NCBI RefSeq assembly: GCF_002443255.2
Contig: NW_019211455.1
Span: 39,971,449-40,035,448, forward strand
Reading direction: 5' to 3'
Source of the DNA: Varroa destructor
Lineage: Eukaryota > Arthropoda > Arachnida > Mesostigmata > Varroidae
DNA length: 64,000 nucleotides
Part shown: positions 49,168 to 59,323 of the stretch, in pieces
Position numbering within the stretch: position 1 is the first letter of the stretch
Layout of the letters: each line of letters starts with the position of its first letter
Program-made: the position numbers and the translations under genes
The notes under the pieces: generated by a model
What the model saw: only the letters and a program-made list of their open reading frames with translations
What the model was told of the DNA's origin: nothing
Databases searched by the model: none

Positions 49168-51473
49168 GCATTTGATAACCGGCTGAGTTCAAGCATTTCC
49201 CTGTAAGCGTTGGGACTCAGTAGAGCGAAAGGGATGCTAGACAGTTTGCAAAAGAAAAATATGAACCGTCAAGGCTGGCTCCTCTGGAAGGAACACGGAC
49301 CAAAACCCGCAACGGAGAGCAGCCAAGGAGGACCGTGTGGAAAACAAAAGATGGCGAAAGCGTCGCGCAACGGAAAACTTCAAGACGTATCGTGATTATA
49401 TTTCCAATACACCGTAGTCAAGCTGATCGAAAACCAGCGTTCATCAAATACTGTTCGGTCGCTGTACGCGACCACTAACTTCTCTTCAAGGAATTATTAG
49501 CATTGTAAGTATATAACAGAAAACAGAGACAAGCCCAGAAAAAAACTTAGCAAATCGATTGTTCCTCCGTGACCGTTTTGGCTGGGATCTTCTGACTGTT
49601 GTGGTTAGATGTAATTCTGGATGGTCAAAAATTTAGAGAAATATCTCGTCCTAGAGATGTGTAAAGTCTAAAGCTATAAACGGCCGGAATACTAGTGGAT
49701 AATTTTGATTCTAGAGTTCTGCTGTTTTCACGATGCTGCTGTGTATAAGGATCAGTTCTATATTCACTATTGATTCCGTGATTATTTTTTCTGCTCCGCC
49801 ATCCGATTTGTTTCGAGCGTTCTGGGTCCACTATGTGCTTTTACATGTTCTAAGAATTGTTACTAGCTATCTCCCTCAATTGCATCAGCACCTTGATCAT
49901 TTTTAGAAACCATTTTTTTTGCCTCCATAACGGAGCGTTGAGCTACACGCCGTAGTTTTACGAACACAAGCTGTTATGACGTCATGCAAACAGCAGACAA
50001 CTATTTACCTAAAACTCCATGACAGGTACAAGTATACAGGTTCGTTTTCGTTAGAAACCGTGCCACCATGAGTTTTCGGTTGTGCTGATTTCGCTGGATC
50101 TACTGCCCCTCTATCATTTTCGTCATGAGCCCCTGTCGCTGTAAACGCATTTATTTAGAAAAATGTTTCTCTCAAGAAACACCAACATTCACAGAATGGT
50201 TGAAGTTGACAAACCTATTCAGAGGCAAGAACATCTCAGCAGAGGAAAGCACATGGGACTATAGGAAACAGGTTTCGACAGGGTGTAGCCCAGGTTAAAC
50301 TGGGTAAACGCACGAGGCGTTGGGAGCTAGAATCAGTGAGTAAATTTCTACTTACTTCACCAATGGCCACGTTCAGTACCGGTCGAACAGTTGACTGGCG
50401 AATCGGCCGAGTTCTGGTGGCCAGTGCGGTGAGTAGGATTAAGGGAAACTATCCAAAAACTGAGAAAACGCCTTCCTTGAAACTTCTTCTTTCTCAACGA
50501 TAACAAGGGCTAAAAAAGGTTCCAACGAAAGAAAAGAATAGAGAAATAGATAGAGTGAATGGTTTGGCTTGGGGCAAATGACGGGTGTTGGGGCAAACAC
50601 GGAGTTAGAGTGTGGTACTGAATCGCCCTTCTTTCTATGCCCCTAGAAGAGTACTCTGTCGTCTCAGATCAATTTCATTTTTTTGGATTTTCTCATTGTT
50701 CCTTAGCAGTAGAGTTGCTGAGTGCGAAGAACATTGAAGAGGGACATTGGTGCAACTAAAAGAAGACGAGAGCTGTTTATTGCAGCATCTAGTGTTTTCT
50801 CCCGCCTTTTTTCGTTATTTTGGGGGGTGAAAAACCGCAGAAGCCAGTAAAATCTTTGCTTGGGGCCGGTGTTACAGCTGTATCCCGTTATTAGCCCATT
50901 ACCTTTCTAGTTGAAGTGGCCTAGAGTATGCTAGTCTTAGCCGGCCTGAGCAGATATCGTTGCTAGTTTCATCCGCTCCAGACTTGGTTACATCCTCCCT
51001 TCATTTTTTATGGCTTTTTGTACGTCATGAAGGAACTGCAGTAGACGCTCTCGGTGGCAAGGTCGAGTCCGTCGAGGAGTGGTGAGTCGCACTGGTGAAG
51101 GCTACGACGTGTGTCCGCATTATCCCTCGATGACATGCTACGTTCTTCTTCATTTTTCTCGGCCTCAATTCAAGTTCGACGAGTTAACTGTCTTTTATCT
51201 AGACTTAATTATTTTTGTTGGCACTCTGACAGGGGGATAAAAGAGGGGATGCCAGGAAATAAGTTTTTGGTTTCGCAACCATAGGAAGAATAACCCATGA
51301 AATCTATAGACTGTGACGACTTACGTAGTAGCAGGCGGTTTGCCCTAATTCGATAATGGACCGAGACAAAAAAGCCATCGAAGCACGATTAGCCTGAGGC
51401 GCGGAATTTTCCCCGCCAAGCCGCTCGGGCGATGACCATAACTCAACGACCAGACACACACATTATATATATA
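49168..51473. other. Unassigned sequence up to the assembly gap
   Basis: No gene supported. A full CRE palindrome is noted separately at 49977-49984. A short TA run (51463-51473) leads into the gap. Confidence 0.5.
49977..49984. promoter_or_regulatory. CRE/ATF palindrome TGACGTCA
   Basis: A perfect CREB/ATF consensus octamer, extended by one base each side to the 10-bp palindrome ATGACGTCAT. A second copy is at 52560-52567. About one such octamer is expected by chance in 64 kb, so function is uncertain. Confidence 0.25.
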
Positions 51474-51573
51474 NNNNNNNNNNNNNNNNNNNNNNNNNNN
51501 NNNNNNNNNNNNNNNNNNNNNNNNNNNNNNNNNNNNNNNNNNNNNNNNNNNNNNNNNNNNNNNNNNNNNNNNN
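51474..51573. other. Assembly gap, exactly 100 N, inside a TA microsatellite
   Basis: One hundred N bases flanked on both sides by TA repeat (51463-51473 and 51574-51586). The round length suggests a placeholder for a gap of unknown size. Frames that run through it are artefacts. Confidence 0.98.
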
Positions 51574-51714
51574 ATATATATATATACATACATATATACA
51601 GAATGAAACAAAACTCACTGGATAAGTAAATTTTGTATACACACGTAACAAACAATATATTATATGTATACATTATACAGATGTGATCGGTGCTCTTAGA
51701 AGGTCAAGAGGGTT

Positions 51715-51720
51715 TTTATT
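51715..51720 (-). terminator. AATAAA poly(A) signal downstream of the 52-kb ORF
   Basis: Minus-strand AATAAA lies about 220 nt past the stop codon of the candidate gene at 51942-52241, a plausible 3' UTR length. In AT-rich sequence the hexamer alone is weak evidence. Confidence 0.25.
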
Positions 51721-51941
51721 CTACTTTATATTGTAAAATAGAAACTATATGGTAGGGTATTTGAAGCAGATTATAGCCAAGCAAAATTCAACGATATCCA
51801 ACGGCTGGAATAGAAAAGGTAGCGGCGAAGCTTGCGGCGCATCTTCGTACTGCCTTTTGATTGCAGCGGCAGGCACTAAGGGCAGACAAGCGCCTGTTTC
51901 GGCTTTTGCTACTTGAATATACCGAGAACAGGCTAACGCCG

Positions 51942-52241
51942 CTAACGGCGTAACAGAAAAAAAGACGCTAAGGGGAAATAGTTGGGGGTAGCTGGGAGTA
52001 AGATACCGAGACCGAGAATGAGGATCAGAAGAGCGACAGACGCTAGATTGCTCTGCTGTTCTGTAGCGGATGGAGGAGATTCCAAAATGACACCTCGGAG
52101 CTCTTCAAGACTGACCAAGTTCCCTAGGACCCATATCTGGGCGCTAAACTTTACCTCTTCCTTATTGCGGGGAAGGGGTAGAATACGTCCTCGGTTGCTG
52201 AGGCTGCTTGGCTGTCTGGATGGACGTTGACGTAATGCCAT
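51942..52241 (-). CDS. Candidate small gene, 99 codons, ACCATGG start, hydrophobic segment
   Basis: The minus-strand ATG at 52241-52239 has the optimal context ACCATGG. Thirty bases upstream is an excellent 3' splice site (TTTCCTCTGTTCTCTTGCAG, AG at 52270-52269), with a TTAAC branch-like word further up, so the start lies in the second or later exon behind a short 5' UTR. The 99-residue frame has a Pro/Arg/Ser-rich first 30 residues, a mixed middle and an uncharged hydrophobic stretch at about residues 66-83 (ALLILILGLGILLP), consistent with one membrane span. Third-position G+C is near 48%. AATAAA lies 220 nt past the stop. Caveat: GAG followed by GTAAAG (GT at 52154-52153) is also a good donor, so coding might leave the frame after residue 29. 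Family not recognised. Confidence 0.3.
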   Translation of the reverse strand: MALRQRPSRQPSSLSNRGRILPLPRNKEEVKFSAQIWVLGNLVSLEELRGVILESPPSATEQQSNLASVALLILILGLGILLPATPNYFPLASFFLLRR

Positions 52242-52290
52242 GGTACGGTAGTGCTATTACTATTTCTACTGCAAGAGAACAGAGGAAACG

Positions 52291-55217
52291 AGCATCTGCT
52301 AGTTAAGTATTCAACTAAATGGGCAAAAAAAAAAATAAAATTCCGGAAAGGACTTTGCTACTACTGGCGCGTGTAGGCTCGCTAGTGATAACTGTGTATC
52401 TGACGTGTATGTGCGCCCAGGTAAAAGAGGAGTCCCAAGGTATTCTATACCAATCTATCGATGGTGGTCATTCTTAAGTAAGAAATTCCAAAAAAGGAAA
52501 CAGAGTAGACTTGTCTTGGTTAAATTTGACATTATTGGTGATTAAGTGAAGCAGGGAGTTGACGTCAAAAAACAATAAAGTATGTGTATGTAGAATGAAA
52601 GAAATAGCAAAGTGTATATAAAACGTCAATATATTGGGCTGTAAACATAAAATAGCAGATAAATCTCTCGAGCCATCATTAAATAACTACGCAAGTACAG
52701 TTTCGGTGTTCGCTTAATTCGAAGAATAGACCTGTTATACGGAAATTACAGAAGAATTACAGATTGCTTTTGCTGCTAAGGTCTAATTAACTTTTAACTT
52801 TGTTCATTGGAAGCCGATAAAAACCTTCTCATTGCTATAGCTACAGAGCAGTCTGTCTCCAATACTTCAGCGCTGAACAGGCGGATGTTGCTAACCTTAG
52901 CTCGAAATAATTAGATCCACAGTAACCTGCATACGAGGAAATAGTAAAGGCCGACCGCGTTGTTCACTCTTCGATGCAGTACTTGTTACCTACAAATCGA
53001 GCTCTCTGACTAACTACCGATTTTGCTCATAGTCTCTCCATTCAATTTTTTTTCTCCTCCTAAAAAATTCTCTCTCTTACTTCATTAACATCTTCGTTAC
53101 AAATGGTCCACAAACGAAATATACCTACATAGAGATGATGGTAATCTGAGTCGTGGTAAGTGCTGGCAAAAGCATCATAAAGTACAGGCGACATGTAGTC
53201 CGTATGTTGGAACGTTAGCAAGGCGAAGTTACTGCACCGAAGTGGCTGTACACTGAAGCACAGTCAGGAACACGATATAGCCCAAAGCTCTCGGCTGTAC
53301 ATCAGCTTGCGTTCTAATGCTCGCTGCGGCCCTAGCCGCTTGGCCCCGTACTCCGGTCACGCCGCATTGCTCAGTGGCATCCAGCCTTCCGTTTACGTGG
53401 CCCGTATAGATACTGCTGCTGATTTTCATGTGCGCCCCTTGGCGGGCTGAGTAGGAACTCATGCTCTCCGTCGAAAAAGCTACATTCAGAGAACCTTTAT
53501 ACACACATGAAAACATTCGTACGATTCAATGTGCCGTAGATGAATATATATTCTACATGTTTATCCAGTACTCAACTTTGCACCCGTGGTACACCATGCT
53601 AGCGGTAGCTCTAACCGCCTAGTCTGACAAATCGAGCTTTTTTTCTTCTTTAGCCCGGACGTTAGCTTGCGGAACGAGAACCTAGTGATCATTTTGCTTA
53701 ATTGTAAAGTATACCTACAGCTTTGGAGAATGGACTTTCCTATTCCGTGTATGGATGAGAGCACCATTTGGGTAACGATGCATTACTGACACCGTTAGAC
53801 GAGGTACAAAAGTGAGCGTGAACTGTGCATCACAATAGCCACTTGGCTACAGATAGTGGACCTCCGCTTTGCTACACAATGATGATTTGCATGACCTAAC
53901 TGAAACCGAAGGCTATGGCCCTCGTGCAAAACCGAAGACCTTATTGCCAGTAGATTGTGATAATAGTTTATTTTCAACGATAGACTATGAAAATTTACAA
54001 GAGGTAGCGAAACCAATAATGATTTTGGCTTGAACGACCTTGTCGAATCCTTGCACAGGAACAATTTAATCATAGGATAACCAGCCTGAACGGTACCTTT
54101 ATTACTCATATTTATCCTAACCAGCTACAGTAGCACTTACAATATTAATTAGAAAAATTGATATCTAGCATTTTTTGAAGATATAACTCGCAACCTAGAA
54201 AAAGAAAACAAAAATGATAGTACCGTCTTTACATAAAACAGCAGTTGGTTTAAATACTCCATTTTTTAAACATATTACAGTCGAAAGCCCTTTCCTTTAT
54301 TTGCCTAGCGTTACTCTACCGCGTTATCAGCATACCAAGCAGACCATCGCACTTACTCCTGAAGTTAAATTTCACGGTCCCTTAAGTTGAATATGGGTTT
54401 GAACCTTGTTTAGGGACATTAGTTTGTCGCTTCTAGCTAGCCTTGGTCTCCAAGAGAGCGGGAAATGGGTTTACTGCGATGGGACGTTAGCCATGTTAGA
54501 GCTAAGAGTGCCTTCGTAGAGGCTGTCGCCCTCGTAAACGAGTGTTGACGATAGCAGTGGTAGTGGTGGCAGAGAATGCTTGAGCATACCATTGTGATAT
54601 GCCCTCTTATCCTGGAATTATTATGCGCTTAGAGGGGAGGCACGTATGGAGCGGCATAGTAAAAGGCTTGTCCTGCCTGGGCCAGTAAACTCTAGTTACT
54701 GGCTTCTGCAGACGGTCATTGGAGACGTGTTAGGACCGTAGCGTTCTATATAACGCAGAGAGGGTGCAGAGCGATTCATGCAAGGCAAGGGAAATCAGAC
54801 AGCATATCTGCGTACCATAGAGTTAGTCGTCACCGAGCTAGGCTGTCTCGGTCTAAGTTGCCTACGAAGTTCCCAAGAGTCGGCGAAACGCCATTGCCAT
54901 TCTATCAACTTGCAGTCGGAGGGCGTCTTTAGCCGCAGATTGTCGCCCCGCCTCGGCCTAGCCTCAAGGTCCGACCTTTTTGATGGACCTTCCACCTCCT
55001 TCTCCGAGTAGGAGTCGAAGGCTGATTCTTTAGCCGCAGCCAGAAGGCTCTCTCGCGGCGTAAGTCCCGAGGGACTCTAGAGAAAGCGTAAAATTCCCTG
55101 GACCGTTGGAGTTGTCTCTGAAGCTTTGTCGCCAATATGCGCTAGGCAGCAAAAAGAGTTTCAGCTTGCACTGTTTTCAAATTGTGGATAAACCGCGTCG
55201 AGTTAATGTTCTAGTGC
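52291..55217. other. Unassigned sequence
   Basis: No gene supported. It contains the second CRE palindrome (52560-52567) and a possible weak juxtaposed splice site near 52416 (CCCAG followed by GTAAAA). Frames at 53229-54109 on the minus strand lack splice or codon support. Confidence 0.5.
52560..52567. promoter_or_regulatory. CRE/ATF palindrome TGACGTCA
   Basis: A second perfect octamer, within TTGACGTCAA. It lies about 290 bp upstream of the splice acceptor of the 52-kb minus-strand candidate, so a promoter role there is conceivable but unsupported. Confidence 0.2.
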
Positions 55218-55261
55218 TTCAGGCTATGCTTCAGTGATGTTCAGGCTAAACTTCAGTTAAA
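55218..55261. repeat. 22-bp imperfect tandem duplication
   Basis: Two 22-bp copies (55218-55239 and 55240-55261) share 17 of 22 positions and are built on TTCAGGCTA and CTTCAGT words. They lie 0.2 kb upstream of the E2F cluster. Probably a decayed local duplication. Confidence 0.8.
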
Positions 55262-55455
55262 GCCAAGGCGAGCAAACATCGAGGCCAGCTGTAGTTTTTT
55301 CGTTTGGTAGCATTTGAAACAACGTGAATTTAGGGTGCGATTGCGATATTCGTTCATCGATTCGTTCCACACAGTATATGAAAGTTACGAAAAAAATGAG
55401 CGATTTATGCTGAACTGAGCGTTTAAGACCTTCAATGAATTTTTTGTTGCTCAAT

Positions 55456-55502
55456 TTTCCCGCTTTCCCGCCGTTGCGAAGCAAACGGCGGGAAAGGATT
55501 GG
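55456..55502. promoter_or_regulatory. E2F-site cluster with CCAAT box, possible cell-cycle promoter
   Basis: Two TTTCCCGC octamers stand head to tail (55456-55463 and 55464-55471). A third is inverted 16 bp away (GCGGGAAA, 55488-55495). ATTGG, an inverted CCAAT, follows at 55498-55502. TTTCCCGC matches the E2F/DP consensus conserved across animals, and E2F sites next to NF-Y CCAAT boxes are typical of S-phase gene promoters. The last two E2F sites also form a 34-nt hairpin: 13-bp perfect arms at 55463-55475 and 55484-55496. About one TTTCCCGC is expected by chance in the window; three in 40 bp is not. The surroundings to 55650 are CpG-rich. Direction of transcription is not fixed by the motifs. 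Confidence 0.45.
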
Positions 55503-55519
55503 TCCATCGTGCCGACATC

Positions 55520-55647
55520 TTGTACACGCGCAACGTTTTGCTGTCCTTAAGAGGGCGTTGGTTGGAAGGTTCGGAGGGCTGCGTTCCGCAACAGAATCAA
55601 AAACGACAATCGAAACTAGCTCTTGCGTTGGCTACCGCAAACGATGC
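55520..55647 (+). other. Possible first exon downstream of the E2F cluster
   Basis: From the CCAAT box rightward the first ATG on the plus strand is at 55644-55646 (A at -3). It is followed by a single C and then GTAAGT, a good 5' splice site (GT at 55648-55649). A short 5' UTR ending in a start codon at the edge of exon 1 is a common animal gene layout. The 5' end is not defined by sequence; 55520 is a placeholder. No matching second exon was identified: the acceptor at 58843 does not keep an open frame in the required phase. Confidence 0.2.
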
Positions 55648-55649
55648 GT

Positions 55650-58600
55650 AAGTTACTTGTCGTCAGCATTTTTCACAGGCACACTGGCCTACTGAATGGA
55701 GGATAAACTAGAGAGGAAATTACTATTTTACTTCTGCTGTTGTTAGCTTTCCCACCGCAGCGAAGGGAACAGATAGACAAATTCAAACTAATCTAACGAA
55801 TTTAGCGTCGTTTAGATAGATCGCATATAGTGAAACACACTGCACGAGGATAGCTGGCTTGGGTCCTACTTGGTACTTTTCACTACTGATTAGACACCAA
55901 GAGGTAACCTGCCTTAGTTTGAATTGGGCCCAAACCAAGCTAGCTGCAATGTATACTATTATTCATTTTGCAGTACGGCTACGATATAATAAAAGACAGA
56001 ATCAGCCTCTGCTCGTGCGTGTAGAGGGTATAGTAATTTACTGCGTTAACAAAGTACGAAACCTCATAAATTTTTCGTGTGCCACCCCAGATTAAAACCG
56101 GAGATCTTCTAAACCCAAGTTCTCAACGCTACTGCTTATTCCATTCTGTGCGCAAAGTTTTCCGGAATGCCCAAAGAAAGTAAGTCAAGCCAGGCCTCAC
56201 AAGTTTCACCAACTTCCCCCAAGAAGCTCACAATGCTAGCAACTGAGCTGTGCTCTGGGTAGAGTGCAAAGCTACAAGATGAACAATAGAATCGACCGAC
56301 AAATCAACTTAAAGGTCTTTGCACTATTGAAGTTGGAAGATCAGCTAACTTCGCAGCAGAATTAGGATGTTTTGGGCGAATCTGCCATAGCGCTTTCTAC
56401 GGAAGCCTTACTCAAAATGCTATTTTGTTCTGATGTGGCCCTAGTTGTCAGCGGAAACGACCGCTGTGGTATAATCTAATTAAGTGAAAAGAAGCTTCTT
56501 TCGAAGATAACACAAGAAAACGCTCTGGAGAATAACGCCTGACGGACCTAATCTGATCGAAGCTCTCCAGTCTTTGCAGAACCACGCCTGCCTTGTTTTC
56601 ATTACTACGTATCTATATTTATACGCAAAACTAGCCATGTGCGTAATAGTGATTTATTTTCGACATCACGTTCCGATACTATGCATAGCACTTAGGTACC
56701 ATCGATCAGTCTGGATACAACGAAAAAACGTTACTAGACATCTTTGCTCGCAGATGGTCGTACCGGTGTAACTAAATAATTCAACATCAAAAGTACTCCT
56801 GTGGAGATGGCGCGCATTTCACGTTGGTAAATTTTGGATCTTTAAAATTTAAAAAAAAAGTAAAATAAATAGCCTTGCAGGAGGCTCGAATGGCGGAACA
56901 AACTGGGTTGGGAATTAGTTCGTTGTTAGTGTTTGTCTACCAAAGATGTCGGGAACATCGCCGTGTGTTCATAGATAAGTGATCCTGTAGGAACCGCATG
57001 TATTTAGCATAGTTTTTTAAGTAAATCAATTCCCGCAAGGCAAACACGGCTGCACCAACTACACTGGGTAGCGGTTGCTATTTCAGAAAGTTCCATGTTA
57101 AGTTGTATCGTAAGAATTTCATGTTGACGGTCCACTACTGTGTCGCTGCGACAGCAGCCCCTGTAACTTCAATTAGTTTGGTTCTCAATCGCAGGATACG
57201 CTCATTATAGTTTTCACGTATGAACTTTGTTGCGCTGTAGCTAATGCCTCAATAAAAGCTGCCAAACAGGAACGCTGTCACCTATCGGACCAAAGGAATT
57301 GTTCATGATAGAATATAAAAGACGTCGTTTTGGTTCGACCACACGTACATAGGTCACGCATGAGAGCTTAGAGTGGCGTGTTGCGGTTCAGATGTAAGGA
57401 TCGGGAAAATGCTGGATTGCAACGCTCTATGCCGTCTGGTAGTAACCACTTTATATGTGGCGACATTCACTGCCACGGGTAAAGAGGGTTATCATTTGGG
57501 AGCCGGATTAGAAAGCAAAATAAGATTTAGCCGACCTACAAGGCCAGCAACCCGGTCAACGTGATCCGAAGATGAGCGCATCACTCTATGACGATCCGGT
57601 AGCGGCAACATTGACATGGTAGGACACCAATCATCAGAAACATAGCAATCCTACTTAAGATAATGCCCTTGCACATAAAGTCCATTCTTTTGGGTCTATC
57701 CCGGAATTAATTTCGATGCAGGTGAACCCAGAGCGCGGATAGCTTATTAAGGCCTAATGCGCCAACAGGCAGATACGCAAGAGAGAGACCTCATGCCAAT
57801 CTCGTCGAGTATTGGTGTTATTAATTAATACCAGACGACAGGTATGTGTTACAAAATATAATATATAGGTATTAGTAAACGAAGGATTTTTTCCATTGCA
57901 GGGTAATTTTGATTTTTCCTGAAGTAAACGGTAACTGTATATACGGGTTTTATCATTGTAGTGATGTATACTGACCTTGTTGTATACATGCGGATGAAGG
58001 AAGGTGAAAATTATTTTCTAGGAAATAATAAAACGCGATTTTTTAAAAAAATCTCGCAGTGCAGGTAATAACGGATGCCGCTTTGTTAGTGTAGATTTGT
58101 TAATAAAACTGTTAGCAGATACGACTCTTGAGGATGTTACCAGTAGGACTTTTGTTTTGGCTGTTAGTTAACGAAATCGGAAATGCAGGATAAATGGGCC
58201 ATATCGATGTACGCGTTCGCGACTTTAAATTATTACATGATCTAGGTTGCATTACCATGAAATAATACCATGAATAATATTTTGTCATTCAGTATTAAGA
58301 AATTCACATGATATCTCATACCTTGGCTATTCTCATTGAACGAGTCCTCGAAATCACCTTCTTAGGTATAATACGAAGGACTTGCCCCCATTAGAAGGTC
58401 TAGCCGGAATGGGCTTTGATGGACGCCTCCGAGCAGTATGCGATATTAACCATTTGCTAACGTTGAAATTTAAACCAGCGATGGCCGCATATTCATGGTT
58501 ACCATGGCAATGCAATCAAAGAGATGCGCATTAGCCACCCATACCGCACGGTCTATGTCGAGGAATATAACAGGTTAGATGCAATTAATGGGGCATTATC

Positions 58601-58715
58601 TTGATACCCCCCGAACTTCATTGGCCCAGCTACGTCGCTTATTTGAGTTCTTTAACACGACAGGGAACTCGCTGGGTGCACTTTTACTAAGACGAATCGA
58701 TTCATCTAAGATACA
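55650..58715. other. Unassigned sequence
   Basis: No gene supported. If the exon at 55520-55647 is real, this would be its first intron. An isolated strong donor (ACAG followed by GTATGT) is near 57838-57847 without an acceptor. A good acceptor-like tract ends at about 58367. Confidence 0.45.
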
Positions 58716-58775
58716 TTGGTTGCTTTAACTACATATTCGTATTTTATCATTTATTTACGCAAGGTCTTTTATCTT

Positions 58776-59171
58776 ATGACTAATAATAAACAAGACGATT
58801 ATCTTCTACTTCCCATGGTCACGCTTTTGAGCTTTCTGCACAGCGTGGGGAGGGTCAAATGCGAATTACGGAAAAGCATAAGGCACGTTTTTCTCGGAAA
58901 ACGCCAACACTTCACGTCCTTTCCGCACAATGCGACGGAAGCAGGATTGGCCGGCAGTGGAAGCGAAAATGCAATTTTACTCGTTCAAGGTCGTTACCAG
59001 GATTTCGACTTTTCAGGACTACGGATTGCAAGCCTTCTCGCTGCTGGCTGTCCTCTCAAGGCAGCCTGGCATCTGGCCGGCTACCGACCAGATCGGGATC
59101 GGCGTCGTGCAGCAGCAACGCTCCTTCTCCTCATGTGGTCTCAAAATTTTTTAAAAATAATCCGAAAATAA
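58776..59171 (+). CDS. Candidate coding exon or ORF, 131 codons
   Basis: ATG at 58776, stop at 59169-59171. An acceptor inside the frame (ACGCTTTTGAGCTTTCTGCACAG, AG at 58842-58843) could start an exon at 58844 that stays open to the same stop. Over 58930-59154, G+C by codon position in this frame is about 67, 52 and 42%, an order seen in genes of AT-biased genomes. The product is Ala/Leu/Arg/Gly-rich near its end (GLRIASLLAAGCPLKAAWHL) and is not recognised. Two other forward frames are open over the same bases, so the true frame, if any, is uncertain. Confidence 0.2.
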   Translation: MTNNKQDDYLLLPMVTLLSFLHSVGRVKCELRKSIRHVFLGKRQHFTSFPHNATEAGLAGSGSENAILLVQGRYQDFDFSGLRIASLLAAGCPLKAAWHLAGYRPDRDRRRAAATLLLLMWSQNFLKIIRK

Positions 59172-59323
59172 TGATCATTTATTTTGGGTCGACGGCAACT
59201 GATGGCGCAGCGTTTCTAGGCTGGACTAGGCAGAGCAAAAATCGTCCGCGTACTCGATCTGTCGAATTCTGTCGGCGATGCTCGATGTTCCGATATGAAC
59301 ACAAGATTTTACGCCGGTACTGA
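58859..59323 (+). CDS. Longest ATG-initiated ORF in the window, 154 codons
   Basis: This frame starts at ATG 58859 and overlaps the frame at 58776-59171 in another register. The product is Arg/Ser/Lys-rich with several Cys and no recognised domain. A third frame with ATG at 58930 (74 codons, A at -3) has G+C of about 52, 42 and 67% at positions 1, 2 and 3, the pattern expected of a GC3-rich gene. The three cannot all be conventional coding. The locus is the best plus-strand coding candidate; the frame is undecided. No AATAAA follows closely. Confidence 0.18.
   Translation: MRITEKHKARFSRKTPTLHVLSAQCDGSRIGRQWKRKCNFTRSRSLPGFRLFRTTDCKPSRCWLSSQGSLASGRLPTRSGSASCSSNAPSPHVVSKFFKNNPKIMIIYFGSTATDGAAFLGWTRQSKNRPRTRSVEFCRRCSMFRYEHKILRRY

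Noticed and set aside
51345..51673. Open frames crossing the N gap
   Set aside because: They depend on 100 unknown bases and on TA repeat reading as Tyr-Ile, so they are artefacts.
54385..54402. tRNA B-box-like GGTTCAAACCC on the minus strand
   Set aside because: The flanking bases do not form a T-stem and no A box or acceptor stem could be fitted. My tRNA search was by eye and not exhaustive; tRNAscan-SE would settle it.
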